Source of the DNA: Campylobacter massiliensis
GTDB lineage: Bacteria; Campylobacterota; Campylobacteria; Campylobacterales; Campylobacteraceae
Assembly (NCBI RefSeq): GCF_014253065.1
Contig: NZ_JACLZK010000002.1
Coordinates: 682,001 to 746,000, forward strand
Length of the DNA stretch: 64,000 nt
Direction: 5' to 3'
Position numbers and translations under genes: made by a program
Shown here: positions 1 through 8,680 of the stretch, piece after piece
Numbering within the stretch: the stretch's first letter is position 1
How the letters are laid out: each line of letters begins with the position of its first letter
Notes under the pieces: model-generated
What the model was told of the DNA's origin: nothing
What the model saw: the letters and a program-made list of their open reading frames with translations, nothing else
The model's database searches: none

Positions 1-1
1 G

Positions 2-256
2 GAGTTGCTAAAGACCCGCGCCTTTACGAACAACGTCTACGTCCTGCGCGTAAACCGCGTCGGCAATCACAAGGCCGCTAGCGGCGAGCAGTGGAGCTTT
101 TACGGCGATTCGATGCTGATTAGCCCATTTGGCGAGGTGGTTTCGCGCCTAGGTAAAAACGAAGAGATGATGGTAGCAAAACTCGAAAAAACAGAACTCG
201 CGCAAGCTAGACACCTATGGGGATTTTCTCAAATTTTACATAAAAGACTAGGCTAA
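2..256 (+). CDS. Carbon-nitrogen hydrolase family protein, C-terminal part
   Basis: The reading frame is open from the first bases of the window and stops at 254-256, so the gene starts upstream; the TTG at 5 is internal. The visible 84 residues look like the last strands of a nitrilase-fold amidohydrolase: RAFTNNVYVLRVNRVG, then a GDSMLISPFGEVV stretch, as in the C-terminal half of carbon-nitrogen hydrolases. The catalytic Glu-Lys-Cys residues lie upstream and cannot be checked. A substrate cannot be given. A rho-independent terminator follows directly. Confidence 0.7.
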   Translation, partial: ELLKTRAFTNNVYVLRVNRVGNHKAASGEQWSFYGDSMLISPFGEVVSRLGKNEEMMVAKLEKTELAQARHLWGFSQILHKRLG

Positions 257-268
257 ATTTAGCTTTCA

Positions 269-305
269 GGCGGCAACCAAGATAAAATTTGCCGCCTTTT
301 TTGCA
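269..305 (+). terminator. Rho-independent terminator of the hydrolase gene
   Basis: An 8-bp stem, GGCGGCAA (269-276) with TTGCCGCC (289-296), is followed directly by TTTTTT. It lies 13 nt after the stop codon. The remaining 306-651 between this terminator and the LysR gene is AT-rich with no recognisable gene. Confidence 0.8.
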
Positions 306-651
306 AATTTGCCGAACCGTTAAATTTATTTTGATCTACTGCGCTTTTATCCTGTTTTTATTGCCAAATTTAGAACGCTAAGTTTATTTTGCAAAACCCT
401 ACCATTTTTAGCGCTAGCCGTAAAAACCAGGTTCTTTACGATCAAATTTTATCAAATTCATTTTACCGCCGCCTAAATAAATTTGACGCCGGCTTTAGCT
501 CGAATTTAACCCGTCTATCAAAATAGATCACAGCGACTCCTGTTGGTAAATACCGAATTTAACGCAACATCTTCCTCTCTCACGTTGTTTCCAAATTTCT
601 TGCTTTACGCATTAAATTGAAAGCTAAAAATCAAAAACGCGCAAATCTTAC

Positions 652-1542
652 TTAGCTTTCCTTTGCGATTTTGATAAATTCCTGCGCTAGTTTTGACAGC
701 TTTTTATCCTCTTTATAGGCCAAAATCAGCGTCTTGGCTAGCGTCGGCTCGCCGATGTCAAAAAGCCGCACCTTATCGGCCTTATCCTCTTTGATAAACT
801 GCGGTATCGTAAAGCACGCGCCGTATCCGGACGCCACGATGGAGTTTGCGATGTCAAAGGTCTCCGTTTCGCAGAAAATTTTAGGCGCAAAGCCCGCCTT
901 TTTAAACGCTAAATCGATCTCCGCGCGGCTTCTTTGACTCTCTTTAGGCAAGATAAATTTTTCGTCTTTTAGCTCTTTTAGCGAGATTTTAGTATCCTGA
1001 TTTTTATATTTGAGTGAGAGAGGATGCAGCGCAGGTAGCGCTACAAACATATCCTGCGTCTTAATAACCTCGCATTTTAGGCCGTTAGCGTCGATAGGCA
1101 TTATCAACATACCGATATCAAGCTCGTCGTCTATAATCATTTTTCTTATTTTTAGAGTGGAGAAAATTTGCATGACTTTTATGTTCGCGCCGCTAAATCT
1201 TTTGCAAAATTTAGGCAAAGCCTCGGGGATCATGTTGTATCCGTTTTGAGAAAATCCGATGCGGATCTTGCCTCTTTTTGCGCCGCCAAGCTCGTTTAGT
1301 TCGGTATTTAAGTCCTCTAGTACGTCAAAAACGAGCTTTGCTTTAGATAGATAAATTTCGCCCGCGTTTGTGAGAGAAACGGGATTTGTTTCGCGGTTAA
1401 AAAGCGGCATGCCGATCTCTTTTTCTAAATTTAAAATGCTTTGCGATAGCGATGGCTGCGGGACTTTGAGCGCATTTGCCGCTTTTGTGAAGCTTTTTTC
1501 GCTAGCTACCTTTAAAACCAGCTCCATTTGCCTTAAATTCAT
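652..1542 (-). CDS. LysR-family transcriptional regulator
   Basis: 296 residues, the usual LysR length. Residues 1-60 form the winged helix-turn-helix (MNLRQMELVLKVASEKSFTKAA, PQPSLSQSILNLEKEIGMPLF), and residues about 90-290 are the periplasmic-binding-like effector domain. It is transcribed divergently from mfrA across 231 bp that contain long A/T dyads, the usual layout for a LysR protein acting on its neighbour, so control of mfrABE is possible but inferred. The inducer is unknown. The start ATG at 1542 gives the expected N-terminus. Confidence 0.9.
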   Translation of the reverse strand: MNLRQMELVLKVASEKSFTKAANALKVPQPSLSQSILNLEKEIGMPLFNRETNPVSLTNAGEIYLSKAKLVFDVLEDLNTELNELGGAKRGKIRIGFSQNGYNMIPEALPKFCKRFSGANIKVMQIFSTLKIRKMIIDDELDIGMLIMPIDANGLKCEVIKTQDMFVALPALHPLSLKYKNQDTKISLKELKDEKFILPKESQRSRAEIDLAFKKAGFAPKIFCETETFDIANSIVASGYGACFTIPQFIKEDKADKVRLFDIGEPTLAKTLILAYKEDKKLSKLAQEFIKIAKES

Positions 1543-1773
1543 ACTTTATGCCTTTTGTCATAATATTAAAATTATCATATTATATATAAAATAATATTTG
1601 ACTTATATTAAAATTTGCGTTAATATCCTGAAATTAATTTAAAAAGTTACATATAATATTTAAGCAAATAATAAGGAGGCCAGAAAACGTAAGACCTGGG
1701 CCAGAGGATAAAAGGCGTGCAGAGCGCAAAAATGCGACTTTGCGAGTAAAATTCAAAGTTCAAAGGAAAATCA
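1543..1773. promoter_or_regulatory. Divergent LysR / mfrA control region
   Basis: 231 bp between two divergent genes. For mfrA a TATAAT at 1652-1657 is a good -10 candidate. Towards the LysR gene, 1560-1605 is a run of A/T dyads (TTATATATAA and similar) that could hold T-N11-A LysR boxes. A ribosome binding site AAAGGAAA lies just before the mfrA ATG. No experiment is implied; the sites are by inspection only. Confidence 0.4.
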
Positions 1774-3618
1774 ATGAGCGAACAAAAATTTAGCAGAAGA
1801 GACTTTCTGCAAACGGCCTGTATCGGCGCGGGAGCCTTGGCACTTAGCGGCTGCGAGAGCGCTAGCGTTTCCGCAGGCAAAAAAGAGAGCGGAAACAAAG
1901 CCGGGCTTCCATCTTGCGACGTACTGATCGTGGGCTCCGGCGGTGCCGGACTAAGAGCTGCCGTAGCCGTAAGGAAAAAATATCCAAATTTAACCATCGT
2001 CGTCGTAAATAAAGGTATGCCGTCAAGAAACGCTACCTGTATGGCCGAGGGCGGTATAAACGGCGTCATAGACTTTGAGCACGGCGACAGCCACGAGCTT
2101 CATGCATACGACACGGTTAAAGGCAGCGACTTTTTGGGCGATCAAGACGCGATCATCAAATTTGTCGAAAAGGCCACCGAAGCCATCTACGAGCTTGACT
2201 ACGCCGGCATGCCGTTTAATAGACAAAAAGACAGCACCGTAGCTCGCCGTTTTGCGGGCGGGGCTAAATTTGAGCGTTGCAACTATGCCGCGGACAAAAC
2301 GGGCTCTATTATGATGCATACTTGCCTTGACGAGGCGATCACGACTGGAGTCAAATTTCTACTCGATCACTACCTGCTAGATATCGGTATGGATAACGGC
2401 GTATGCGAGGGCGTGGTGCTAAGAGACATGCAAACGGGCGACGTAGTGCCGGTGCTGGCAAAAGCCGTGGTTTTGGCTACGGGCGGCTATACGAGAGTAT
2501 TTTTTAACCGAACTTCTACGCCTTTTAACGCTTCTGGCGACGGTATAGCGGCCGCTCTTAGAGCAGGCGTAGCTTTTAAAGACCCGGAGATGCTTCAGTT
2601 TCACCCTACCGGAGTAGCAAACGGCGGCGCGCTTATCACGGAGGCAGCGCGCGGACTAGGCGGCAAGCTGATAAACAATCAAGGCGAGCGCTTTATGTCT
2701 AGATACTCTAAAAAAATGGAACTAGCTCCGCGCGACATCGTAGCTCGCTCGATAGAGACCGAGATCCGCGAGGGACGCGGCTACGGCGAGGGCATGGGAT
2801 CTTACGTACTGCTTGATGTCACACATCTAGGCGAGGAAAAGATCATGCACGAGCTACCGCAGATCCGCCACGTCGGACTACTTTTTGAAAATATGGACCT
2901 AGTTAAAGAACCGATAAAAATCCGCCCGACCGCACACTACTCGATGGGCGGTATAGAGATAGCCAAATTTGACGATATGAGCACGCATTTGTCTGGGCTT
3001 TTTGCCGCAGGAGAGACGTCGTGCGCATCTATCCACGGCGCAAACCGTCTAGGCGGAAACAGCCTAACCGATGCCGCGGTAACCGGCAAACTAGCTGGCG
3101 AAGGTGCAGGCGAATACGCATCAAAGAGAACGGGCTTTGGTTCCGGCAAACTTAGCGCCGAGCTGGCGGCAAAATGGAGAGTTAAATTTAAAGAGTTAAC
3201 CAGTGGCGGTGGCACGTCAAACGAGATGTATGATCTGCGAGAAGAGCTAGGCAAACAAAATTGGGACAATATGGGTATCTTTAGAACGAAAGAAAAACTA
3301 GAAGCTCTACAAATCAAGCTCGAGGAGATACAGGCTAGATACGATGCACTAAAGATCCCAAATCCAAATCCTATCTACAACACCGCGATCACGGACTATC
3401 TGGAGCTGGGAAATCTCATCCTACTAGCGCGCTGTGCGTGCCTAGGAGCGCTAAATCGCAACGAGAGCCGCGGCGCTCACACTAGAGAGGACTACCCGAA
3501 GCGCGACGACGTAAATTTCTTAAAACACAGCATCGTTACGCTAGTTGACGGCAAACCGCAGCTTAGCTACAAAGACGTCGTCATCACGAAATATCCAGTC
3601 GAAGAGAGGAAATACTAA
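1774..3618 (+). CDS. mfrA: 8-methylmenaquinol:fumarate reductase flavoprotein subunit
   Basis: 614-residue flavoprotein of the fumarate reductase / succinate dehydrogenase family. The N-terminus has a twin-arginine signal (SRRDFLQ, residues 7-13) and a lipobox-like LSGC at 24-27, so export to the periplasm is expected, as known for MfrA of Wolinella and C. jejuni. FAD-binding GSGGAG is at 54-59; a substrate-site HPTG and the HGANRLGGNSL motif follow. At the position of the His that binds FAD covalently in FrdA/SdhA (RSHT) this protein has RNAT (Ala87). The enzyme reduces periplasmic fumarate with low-potential menaquinol. The stop overlaps the mfrB start by one base. Confidence 0.93.
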   Translation: MSEQKFSRRDFLQTACIGAGALALSGCESASVSAGKKESGNKAGLPSCDVLIVGSGGAGLRAAVAVRKKYPNLTIVVVNKGMPSRNATCMAEGGINGVIDFEHGDSHELHAYDTVKGSDFLGDQDAIIKFVEKATEAIYELDYAGMPFNRQKDSTVARRFAGGAKFERCNYAADKTGSIMMHTCLDEAITTGVKFLLDHYLLDIGMDNGVCEGVVLRDMQTGDVVPVLAKAVVLATGGYTRVFFNRTSTPFNASGDGIAAALRAGVAFKDPEMLQFHPTGVANGGALITEAARGLGGKLINNQGERFMSRYSKKMELAPRDIVARSIETEIREGRGYGEGMGSYVLLDVTHLGEEKIMHELPQIRHVGLLFENMDLVKEPIKIRPTAHYSMGGIEIAKFDDMSTHLSGLFAAGETSCASIHGANRLGGNSLTDAAVTGKLAGEGAGEYASKRTGFGSGKLSAELAAKWRVKFKELTSGGGTSNEMYDLREELGKQNWDNMGIFRTKEKLEALQIKLEEIQARYDALKIPNPNPIYNTAITDYLELGNLILLARCACLGALNRNESRGAHTREDYPKRDDVNFLKHSIVTLVDGKPQLSYKDVVITKYPVEERKY

Positions 3619-4580
3619 TGAAATTTATCATCGACCGTTTCGACGGACAGCAAAAATATAAACAAGCCTATGAGCTTAGCATGGACGAAGTAAAAGGTCA
3701 GACGCTATTAAGTCTGCTACAGCACATCAAACGCACGCAAGACATCACGCTAAATTTTACCGCTGCTTGCCGCATGGCGATATGCGGTGCTTGCGCGGTG
3801 AGAGTAAACGGCCACTCCTATCTCGCCTGCGATACCAAGATGGAGGAGCTGCTAGAGGAGTATAAAAATCCTAGCTCCATGACTATCTCGCCTCTAAATA
3901 ACTTTAGAGTGATCTCCGATCTAGTCGTGGACTGGGAGCCGAGTATAGAAAATTTACGCAAGATAAAACCGACCATCACGCCGCAAGAGGCATTTTCAAA
4001 CAAACACGGCTGTAAGCAGACCCAAGAGGAAGTAAATCGCATCAAAAAGCAGTGGGACTGCATCCTATGCGGTTGCTGCGCGTCCGAGTGCAACAAACTA
4101 GAAGCGGACGCTAGCGACTATATGCAGCCGTTCGTATTTACTCACGCATACCGCGCCGCGGCCGACTCTCGCTCAAAAGACCCGATGATACACGTAAAAC
4201 CTTCCGTCATGAACGGGCTATGGAACTGCGTGCACTGCCAAGAGTGCGCCGATCGCTGTCCAAAGGGTATAAGCTCGTTTAGCGATATCGCAAATTTACG
4301 CGTTAAAGCCGTAGCAAACGGTCTTGACGAGGGCGAAGGACCGGGACATGCGACGGCGTTTTTAACCGATATTGTAGAGGGCACCGGGCGACTAAACGAG
4401 ATCAAACTCGCGCTTCGCTCCGAGGGCGTCATCAAAAATATGGGCAAGATGGACATCGCCTTTAACTTAATGGGCGCTGGCAAGATGAATCCGCTGCATA
4501 TATTTGAGGGCGATGAGATCGAAGGCCACGAAGACCTAGTAAAAATGATAAAAGCCGCGCGCGCCGCGAGCAAGGAGTAA
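3618..4580 (+). CDS. mfrB: 8-methylmenaquinol:fumarate reductase iron-sulfur subunit
   Basis: 320 residues. An N-terminal plant-type [2Fe-2S] ferredoxin domain (CRMAICGACAVRV near residue 55, later Cys near 75) is followed by two Cys clusters, CILCGCCASEC and CVHCQECADRCPKG, for the other Fe-S centres. This is the electron relay between the MfrE membrane side and the MfrA flavin. It is translationally coupled to mfrA (TAATG). It has a longer C-terminal tail than FrdB, as in MfrB proteins. Confidence 0.93.
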   Translation: MKFIIDRFDGQQKYKQAYELSMDEVKGQTLLSLLQHIKRTQDITLNFTAACRMAICGACAVRVNGHSYLACDTKMEELLEEYKNPSSMTISPLNNFRVISDLVVDWEPSIENLRKIKPTITPQEAFSNKHGCKQTQEEVNRIKKQWDCILCGCCASECNKLEADASDYMQPFVFTHAYRAAADSRSKDPMIHVKPSVMNGLWNCVHCQECADRCPKGISSFSDIANLRVKAVANGLDEGEGPGHATAFLTDIVEGTGRLNEIKLALRSEGVIKNMGKMDIAFNLMGAGKMNPLHIFEGDEIEGHEDLVKMIKAARAASKE

Positions 4581-4583
4581 GAG

Positions 4584-5444
4584 ATGAGCGCACAAAACGA
4601 ATTTGCATTTTTCCCTGGCTGCGTCCTAAGTCAAGCAGCAAAAGAATCCAAGATGTCGCTCGAGGCGATCGCGCCGATCCTTGGTATCAAACTACACGAG
4701 ATAAAAGGCTGGAGCTGCTGTGGAGCCTCTCAAGCTCAGTGTATAGATCCGATGGCCGCGCTCGTCGCAAACGCTAGAAATATCGCTCTAGCCGAGCAGA
4801 TGAATATGCCGGTACTCACCACCTGCTCCACCTGTATGCTCACGCTCACAAAGGCCAAAAACGCCCTCGATAAAGGCGCAAAAGAGCGCATAAATACCTT
4901 TTTAAAAGAAGGAAACATGCAGTATCAAGGCACGAGTGAGATAACGAGCCTGCTTTGGGTGCTTTATCAAAACGTCGAAACCCTAAAAGCCAAGGTCATA
5001 AAGCCGCTTTCAAATTTAAAGGTCGCATTATTTTACGGTTGCCACAGCCTGCGCCCCGAAAAAGAGCTGGTTAAAGAGAGCTCAACCAACCCAAATAGCT
5101 TTGAAACCGTCGTAGAAGCCATTGGCGCAAAGATCGTGCCGTTTGAAAAGAGGCTTGACTGCTGCGGATTTCACGCGAGCTATCCTGCGGTAAAATCGGT
5201 ACAAAAAATGTCCAGCCAGATCGTAGGCAATGCCGACAAAAACGGCGCTGATTGCGTAGTGACGCCTTGTCCGCTCTGCCAGATGCAGCTTGACATCTAT
5301 CAGGAGCGCTATCAAGACGCGCAAAACTCGGACGTGAGAAAGCCTATCATCAACCTTTCGCAGCTAGTGGGCCTTGCGCTCGGGCTTAGCAACGAACAGC
5401 TAGGTCTTGATCTAAACATCATAGACGCGACCAAGCTGGCTTAA
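4584..5444 (+). CDS. mfrE: 8-methylmenaquinol:fumarate reductase subunit E (CCG-domain)
   Basis: 286 residues with two CCG-type cysteine-rich domains like those of heterodisulfide reductase subunit B: a first set around CVLSQ...CCGASQAQC...CSTCM, and a second around GCHSLRP...CCGFHASY...CPLCQMQ. In E-type complexes this subunit replaces the di-haem anchor and links the enzyme to the membrane and methylmenaquinol. It begins 3 bp after mfrB and ends the operon. SdhE is a synonym. Confidence 0.92.
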   Translation: MSAQNEFAFFPGCVLSQAAKESKMSLEAIAPILGIKLHEIKGWSCCGASQAQCIDPMAALVANARNIALAEQMNMPVLTTCSTCMLTLTKAKNALDKGAKERINTFLKEGNMQYQGTSEITSLLWVLYQNVETLKAKVIKPLSNLKVALFYGCHSLRPEKELVKESSTNPNSFETVVEAIGAKIVPFEKRLDCCGFHASYPAVKSVQKMSSQIVGNADKNGADCVVTPCPLCQMQLDIYQERYQDAQNSDVRKPIINLSQLVGLALGLSNEQLGLDLNIIDATKLA

Positions 5445-5627
5445 ATTTTTCCGCGCCGGTGCTTATTTGCGCTCTTTTGGCGCGGAAACGTTCCGTTAAA
5501 TTTGACGGCTTAAATTTTAGACTATTAGGTTTTACTTGGTGCCATTTTTAAATTTAAATAAACATCCCCCCAAGATGATCCCAGAACAAAGTCTCTTTTT
5601 CGTCATGTGCCATTTTTCTTCTTTAAC

Positions 5628-5654
5628 GCCCTACAAGGCTCTGACTTGTAGGGC
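5628..5654. repeat. 10-bp perfect inverted repeat downstream of mfrE
   Basis: GCCCTACAAG (5628-5637) and CTTGTAGGGC (5645-5654) with a 7-nt loop. No T-run follows, so it is not a clear intrinsic terminator. A second imperfect stem, CCGCGCC/GGCGCGG, is at 5451-5485. Together they may end mfrABE transcription. The rest of 5445-5752 has no gene. Confidence 0.5.
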
Positions 5655-5752
5655 TCGCTCGAATACATAAAAAATACTAAATAGAAAACTACTTACTCAA
5701 AAGCAGAATTAAGTAATAGCTTTCTTAGCATTACAGTACCCATAGCAATGCA

Positions 5753-5959
5753 TCAAGTAGTATTGGTATCGATTCTTTCGTTTTCTCGCAACCACTTCTC
5801 TATAGCTTCACGGCGATACATTATGCTTCGCCCTATTTTCACATAAGGTAGCTTAGGGCCGTTATTATTTTTCATTCTCCACTTAGCAAGAGTATCTGGC
5901 GTGACGTTTAGTGCTTCGGCAACTTCTTCGTCTTTGATATATTGATTTTCTAAAATCAT
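5753..5959 (-). CDS. AlpA/excisionase-like helix-turn-helix protein
   Basis: 68 residues. A MerR-like winged helix of the excisionase family: DEEVAEALNVTPDTLAKW is the helix-turn-helix, followed by a wing (VKIGRSIMYRREAIEKWL). Proteins of this type regulate or direct integrases of P4-like prophages and islands. It lies 0.4 kb downstream of a broken P4-type integrase and reads in the same direction, so both probably belong to one decayed element at the left edge of the foreign DNA. Confidence 0.75.
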   Translation of the reverse strand: MILENQYIKDEEVAEALNVTPDTLAKWRMKNNNGPKLPYVKIGRSIMYRREAIEKWLRENERIDTNTT

Positions 5960-6363
5960 ATCTATTTCCTAGTAGTTTAATTTTGCGCGATTATAGTGTA
6001 CTTTTCTCGCTGAATCCTTAAGATAGATATTAATATTTTTGATGATTTTTACGAAATTTAATGATTTTAAGTATAGTATAAGTCAACTCATAATACAAAA
6101 ACTACTTATCTATATAGCGAGTTGGCTTAAAAAATAATAAATTTATATTTTAGATTGGACTTTTTAAGGATTGCTTCTAGGTATCATAAAATTGGCGATA
6201 AACATCGTTTTTTATAAAATTTCATCGCTGTTTCATGAGGCTATTTTTGTATTTTAAAATAAATTTTATGAAATTTTTAGTCCCCATTCTGTGATTTTTG
6301 AATGCCAATACTCAAAAACCTCCCTTTTTTGCCTTTTCAAATTTCGCCCTTTGATAGCTTTAA

Positions 6364-7502
6364 TCAGATTTTATGATATTGCGTAAACGGTGATTGATCT
6401 ATGCAAAGAGACAGCACTTCTTCGCTAAAACCAAGCCTTTCTTCTACATTTAGCTCAGACAAAATAGTTCTAAGCGAGCTTCTAAACCCGTGCATATCCA
6501 TTACTCCGTCGTACCCTATCTTTTTTAGAGCTATGCGCATGCTATTGTCGCTGATTGGCTCGCCGTATTTTACGCCTTCAAATACATACTGAGATTTTTG
6601 CGTACTAAAGCTTTTTTGAGCCCTTAAAAACTCTATCGCCGCATCCGTAAGAGGCAAAATAAACTCTTCACCCATCTTCATATCGGTATTTTTTATGCGC
6701 CACTTTTTTAGCAAATCAACATCTTCCCATTTCATAAACCTAGCATTTGACGGTCTAAGTGCATACATAGCTACCCATTTTATACAGTTTTTGATATGAA
6801 TGCTGCCCCAGTATTCGTTTATGTCGGTCAGTAGAATTTTAAATTTATCTATATCGACTATGGCTTTTCTTGGGGTCTGCTCTACCTTTATAAATTTTTG
6901 GAGAAATTTTGAGAAAGTATTCGCGTTGGATTTACTTTGATGATTCCTTTTATAATCGCAAAATCAAAAACCTGATTAAGTCTGCCTAGAACCTTTTTGA
7001 CAGTGTCGCTCTTTGGGTTATCCTCGTCCTGAAGCGATCTAAGCGCATTTAAAAATAACGGAGTTGCCTTTGATGGCTTTTTTATAGTTTCTATATCCAC
7101 GTGCTTTACGATATCGAGCAAATTAAACTCAAATCTACTCATCTCCGATTTTAATGTTTTAAATTTTTGGGTTTTTAAAGCGTCCTCTTTATATATAGCC
7201 CAAAGTTCGCCGAAATTTTTAACAAGAGAGTTATTTCCGGATACATCCTCTCCAGATTTTATCTTGCGTAAAATCTCAATAGCGTCATCGCCTGCTTGTT
7301 TTATACCATAAACAGCCTTTATCCACTCGCCTAAGGTCTTAGTTGTATAGTTACCGCCTTCTAGCTGGTATTTAAATTTAAAAATTTTTCCGCCTGTAGC
7401 GTAGCAAAAAAGCTTTAGGCCATTAATGCCCTTGACACTAAACTCTTTTTTGCCTTCTAATATATTTATACGTTCTATTTCTTTTTCGGTTGAAACCTCC
7501 AT
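6364..7502 (-). pseudogene. P4-type tyrosine recombinase, frameshifted and C-terminally damaged
   Basis: Frame 6888-7502 gives the N-terminal DUF4102-like arm-binding and core-binding parts (204 residues, ending after IIKVNP). Translation resumes in another frame near 6926-6931 and runs to 6364 with the catalytic region: YALRPSNARFMKW holds the first Arg and HGFRSSLRT the HxxR box. Restoring one base between AATCC and AACGCG joins the frames. The C-terminus ends CIDQSPFTQYHKI without the usual second His and Tyr context. It is therefore a non-functional integrase of an older element, unless the shift is a sequencing error. Confidence 0.85.
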
Positions 7503-7529
7503 TTTTTAACCTTTTAGTTTATTTTAAGC

Positions 7530-7726
7530 CAACTAACGCACTTTTTGTGGCCAAATTTTTGGGCTACTAACGCACTTTTTATTGATTTTAGATATTTTAA
7601 ACCCCTAAATTTAGGGATTTAAAACAAAGGCGCGTTAGTAAAAATGCGCTTGAAGTACGATAAAATCGATATTTTATGCAACTGACGCATTTTACAATTC
7701 GTAGTTTTTTTACAACTAACGCACTT
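7530..7726. repeat. Dispersed AACTAACGCACTTTT repeats (integrase arm-type sites?)
   Basis: Copies of (C)AACTAACGCACTTTT or close variants lie near 7530-7546, 7563-7580, 7679-7693 (AACTGACGCATTTT) and 7713-7726, with an inverted copy (CGCGTTAGTA) at 7631-7640. They sit between the start of the broken integrase (7502) and the left attachment site (7871). That is where arm-type binding sites of a tyrosine integrase are expected. They are not evenly spaced, so they are not a CRISPR. Confidence 0.55.
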
Positions 7727-7870
7727 AGAGTAACGCAGTATTGAGAGGAAATTACGGCAACTTTTAGAGATCAAAAGTAAACAAAATAAGGCATAATATT
7801 GCTTAAAACGACGTATTTTAGGTATTTAGATAAACTATAAAGAAATAGAAAAAATCAGAGAAAATAGTAT

Positions 7871-7889
7871 GGTGGCGGACAGAGAGGGA
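7871..7889. repeat. Left attachment site (tRNA-Ser 3'-end duplicate)
   Basis: The 19 bases are identical to 43710-43728, the 3' end of the tRNA-Ser(GCU) gene, in the same orientation. The next base differs at both ends. Here the copy is a fragment: no tRNA body follows. This is the standard footprint of integration into a tRNA 3' end. Confidence 0.85.
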
Positions 7890-8140
7890 CTTTCCGCCAT
7901 CTTATATATTTTTGTTGCCATTTGCTGCCTTTAAAAGCCCAAAATACAGGGTTTTTTATGTTAAATTGTATTATACAAATTTTCACCTTTATCTGCTATT
8001 ATTTTATGTAATAAAGTTAGAAATTTTATGTAACAAATAAAATACTGGTATATCGATATTATAAGTGATTTTATAACCAAAAACCGTCTTAAATTTGTGA
8101 CAAATTTAAGAACAAATTTTGATAAGATTTTCTCTCTCAA

Positions 8141-8187
8141 TTCAAATCCCTTTTAGGGCATAGGGTTCAAATCCCTTTAAGTCCACC
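8141..8187 (+). repeat. Duplicated tRNA T-arm-like ends
   Basis: TTCAAATCCCTTT occurs at 8141-8153 and 8166-8178. The second copy sits in AGGGTTCAAATCCCT followed by TTAAGTCCACC (8162-8187), which looks like the T-arm and acceptor end of a tRNA, but no full cloverleaf is upstream. It may be an attachment-site remnant of another integration, or chance. Confidence 0.3.
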
Positions 8188-8296
8188 TCTGTTATTTTGT
8201 CTTGCATACACAGTGCCATACGACAACGATCGGACCAAATAGATCAAAAAATATTCGCAAGAAATTTACTCCACCTACATAAGGACGAATTAAATT

Positions 8297-8425
8297 GTGA
8301 CCTTAACGAAATACAAGGATGCTCTAAAAATATTTATAAAAACTCATCGCGTCGCTAAAAGTAGTCTTTTGGATAAATTTGACGAGAAAACGGAAAAGAA
8401 TATGAAATTTTATAACCAAAGATAA
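8297..8425 (+). CDS. Hypothetical 42-residue ORF
   Basis: GTG-started small frame, lysine-rich (KYKDALKIFIKTHRVAK), with no convincing ribosome binding site at the usual distance. It lies in the 0.8-kb stretch right of the left attachment site, which otherwise holds only short gene fragments. Not recognised; it may be a remnant. Confidence 0.2.
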   Translation: MTLTKYKDALKIFIKTHRVAKSSLLDKFDEKTEKNMKFYNQR

Positions 8426-8434
8426 TCTTAACAT

Positions 8435-8443
8435 GGGGGGGGG
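8435..8443. repeat. G9 homopolymer tract
   Basis: Nine consecutive G follow an ATG. Tracts of this length are classical phase-variation sites in Campylobacter, but the frame that starts here runs antisense into the gene at 8681 and does not look like a protein, so no variable gene can be assigned. Confidence 0.5.
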
Positions 8444-8502
8444 ATTAATTGGATGCACTATTTTGTTGCAGGCCCTACATGTTCATGCAAGCCTACAAAA
8501 AG

Positions 8503-8649
8503 CTAAATTTGCCATTTTCGCAGATCCGCAAAATCTAATACCAGCTTGCGTAGCTTCATCCAAGTTGTACGCTTTTTGTTCGTATAGGCACTTGCCCTGT
8601 AAGCGCTCGATCCGCCAAACTCGGCGAAATATTTATTTAAAATGCTTTT
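8503..8649 (-). pseudogene. Remnant of a third large EF-hand-family paralogue
   Basis: This open stretch translates to a segment containing EFGGSSAYRAS, which matches FLGSSAYRAS near residue 90 of the 615-residue protein at 21681-23528. There is no start codon, and the frame stops at both ends. It shows that another copy of this family once stood next to the 8681-12499 cluster. Confidence 0.55.
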
Positions 8650-8680
8650 TAAACCTTTACTCGTGTATGGATTTTAGGCA

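Noticed and set aside
1647-2069. 140-codon minus-strand ORF over the mfrA start, and similar long antisense frames in mfrB, ftsH, serS
   Set aside because: GC-skewed codon third positions of real genes open antisense frames; the sense frames are well-known proteins.
7530-7726. Repeats near the left boundary as a CRISPR array
   Set aside because: Unequal spacing, both orientations, degenerate copies and no cas genes; integrase arm sites fit better.
7871-7899. TGGCGGA/TCCGCCA hairpin as a terminator
   Set aside because: One arm belongs to the attachment site copied from the tRNA; the pairing looks incidental and no gene ends just before it.
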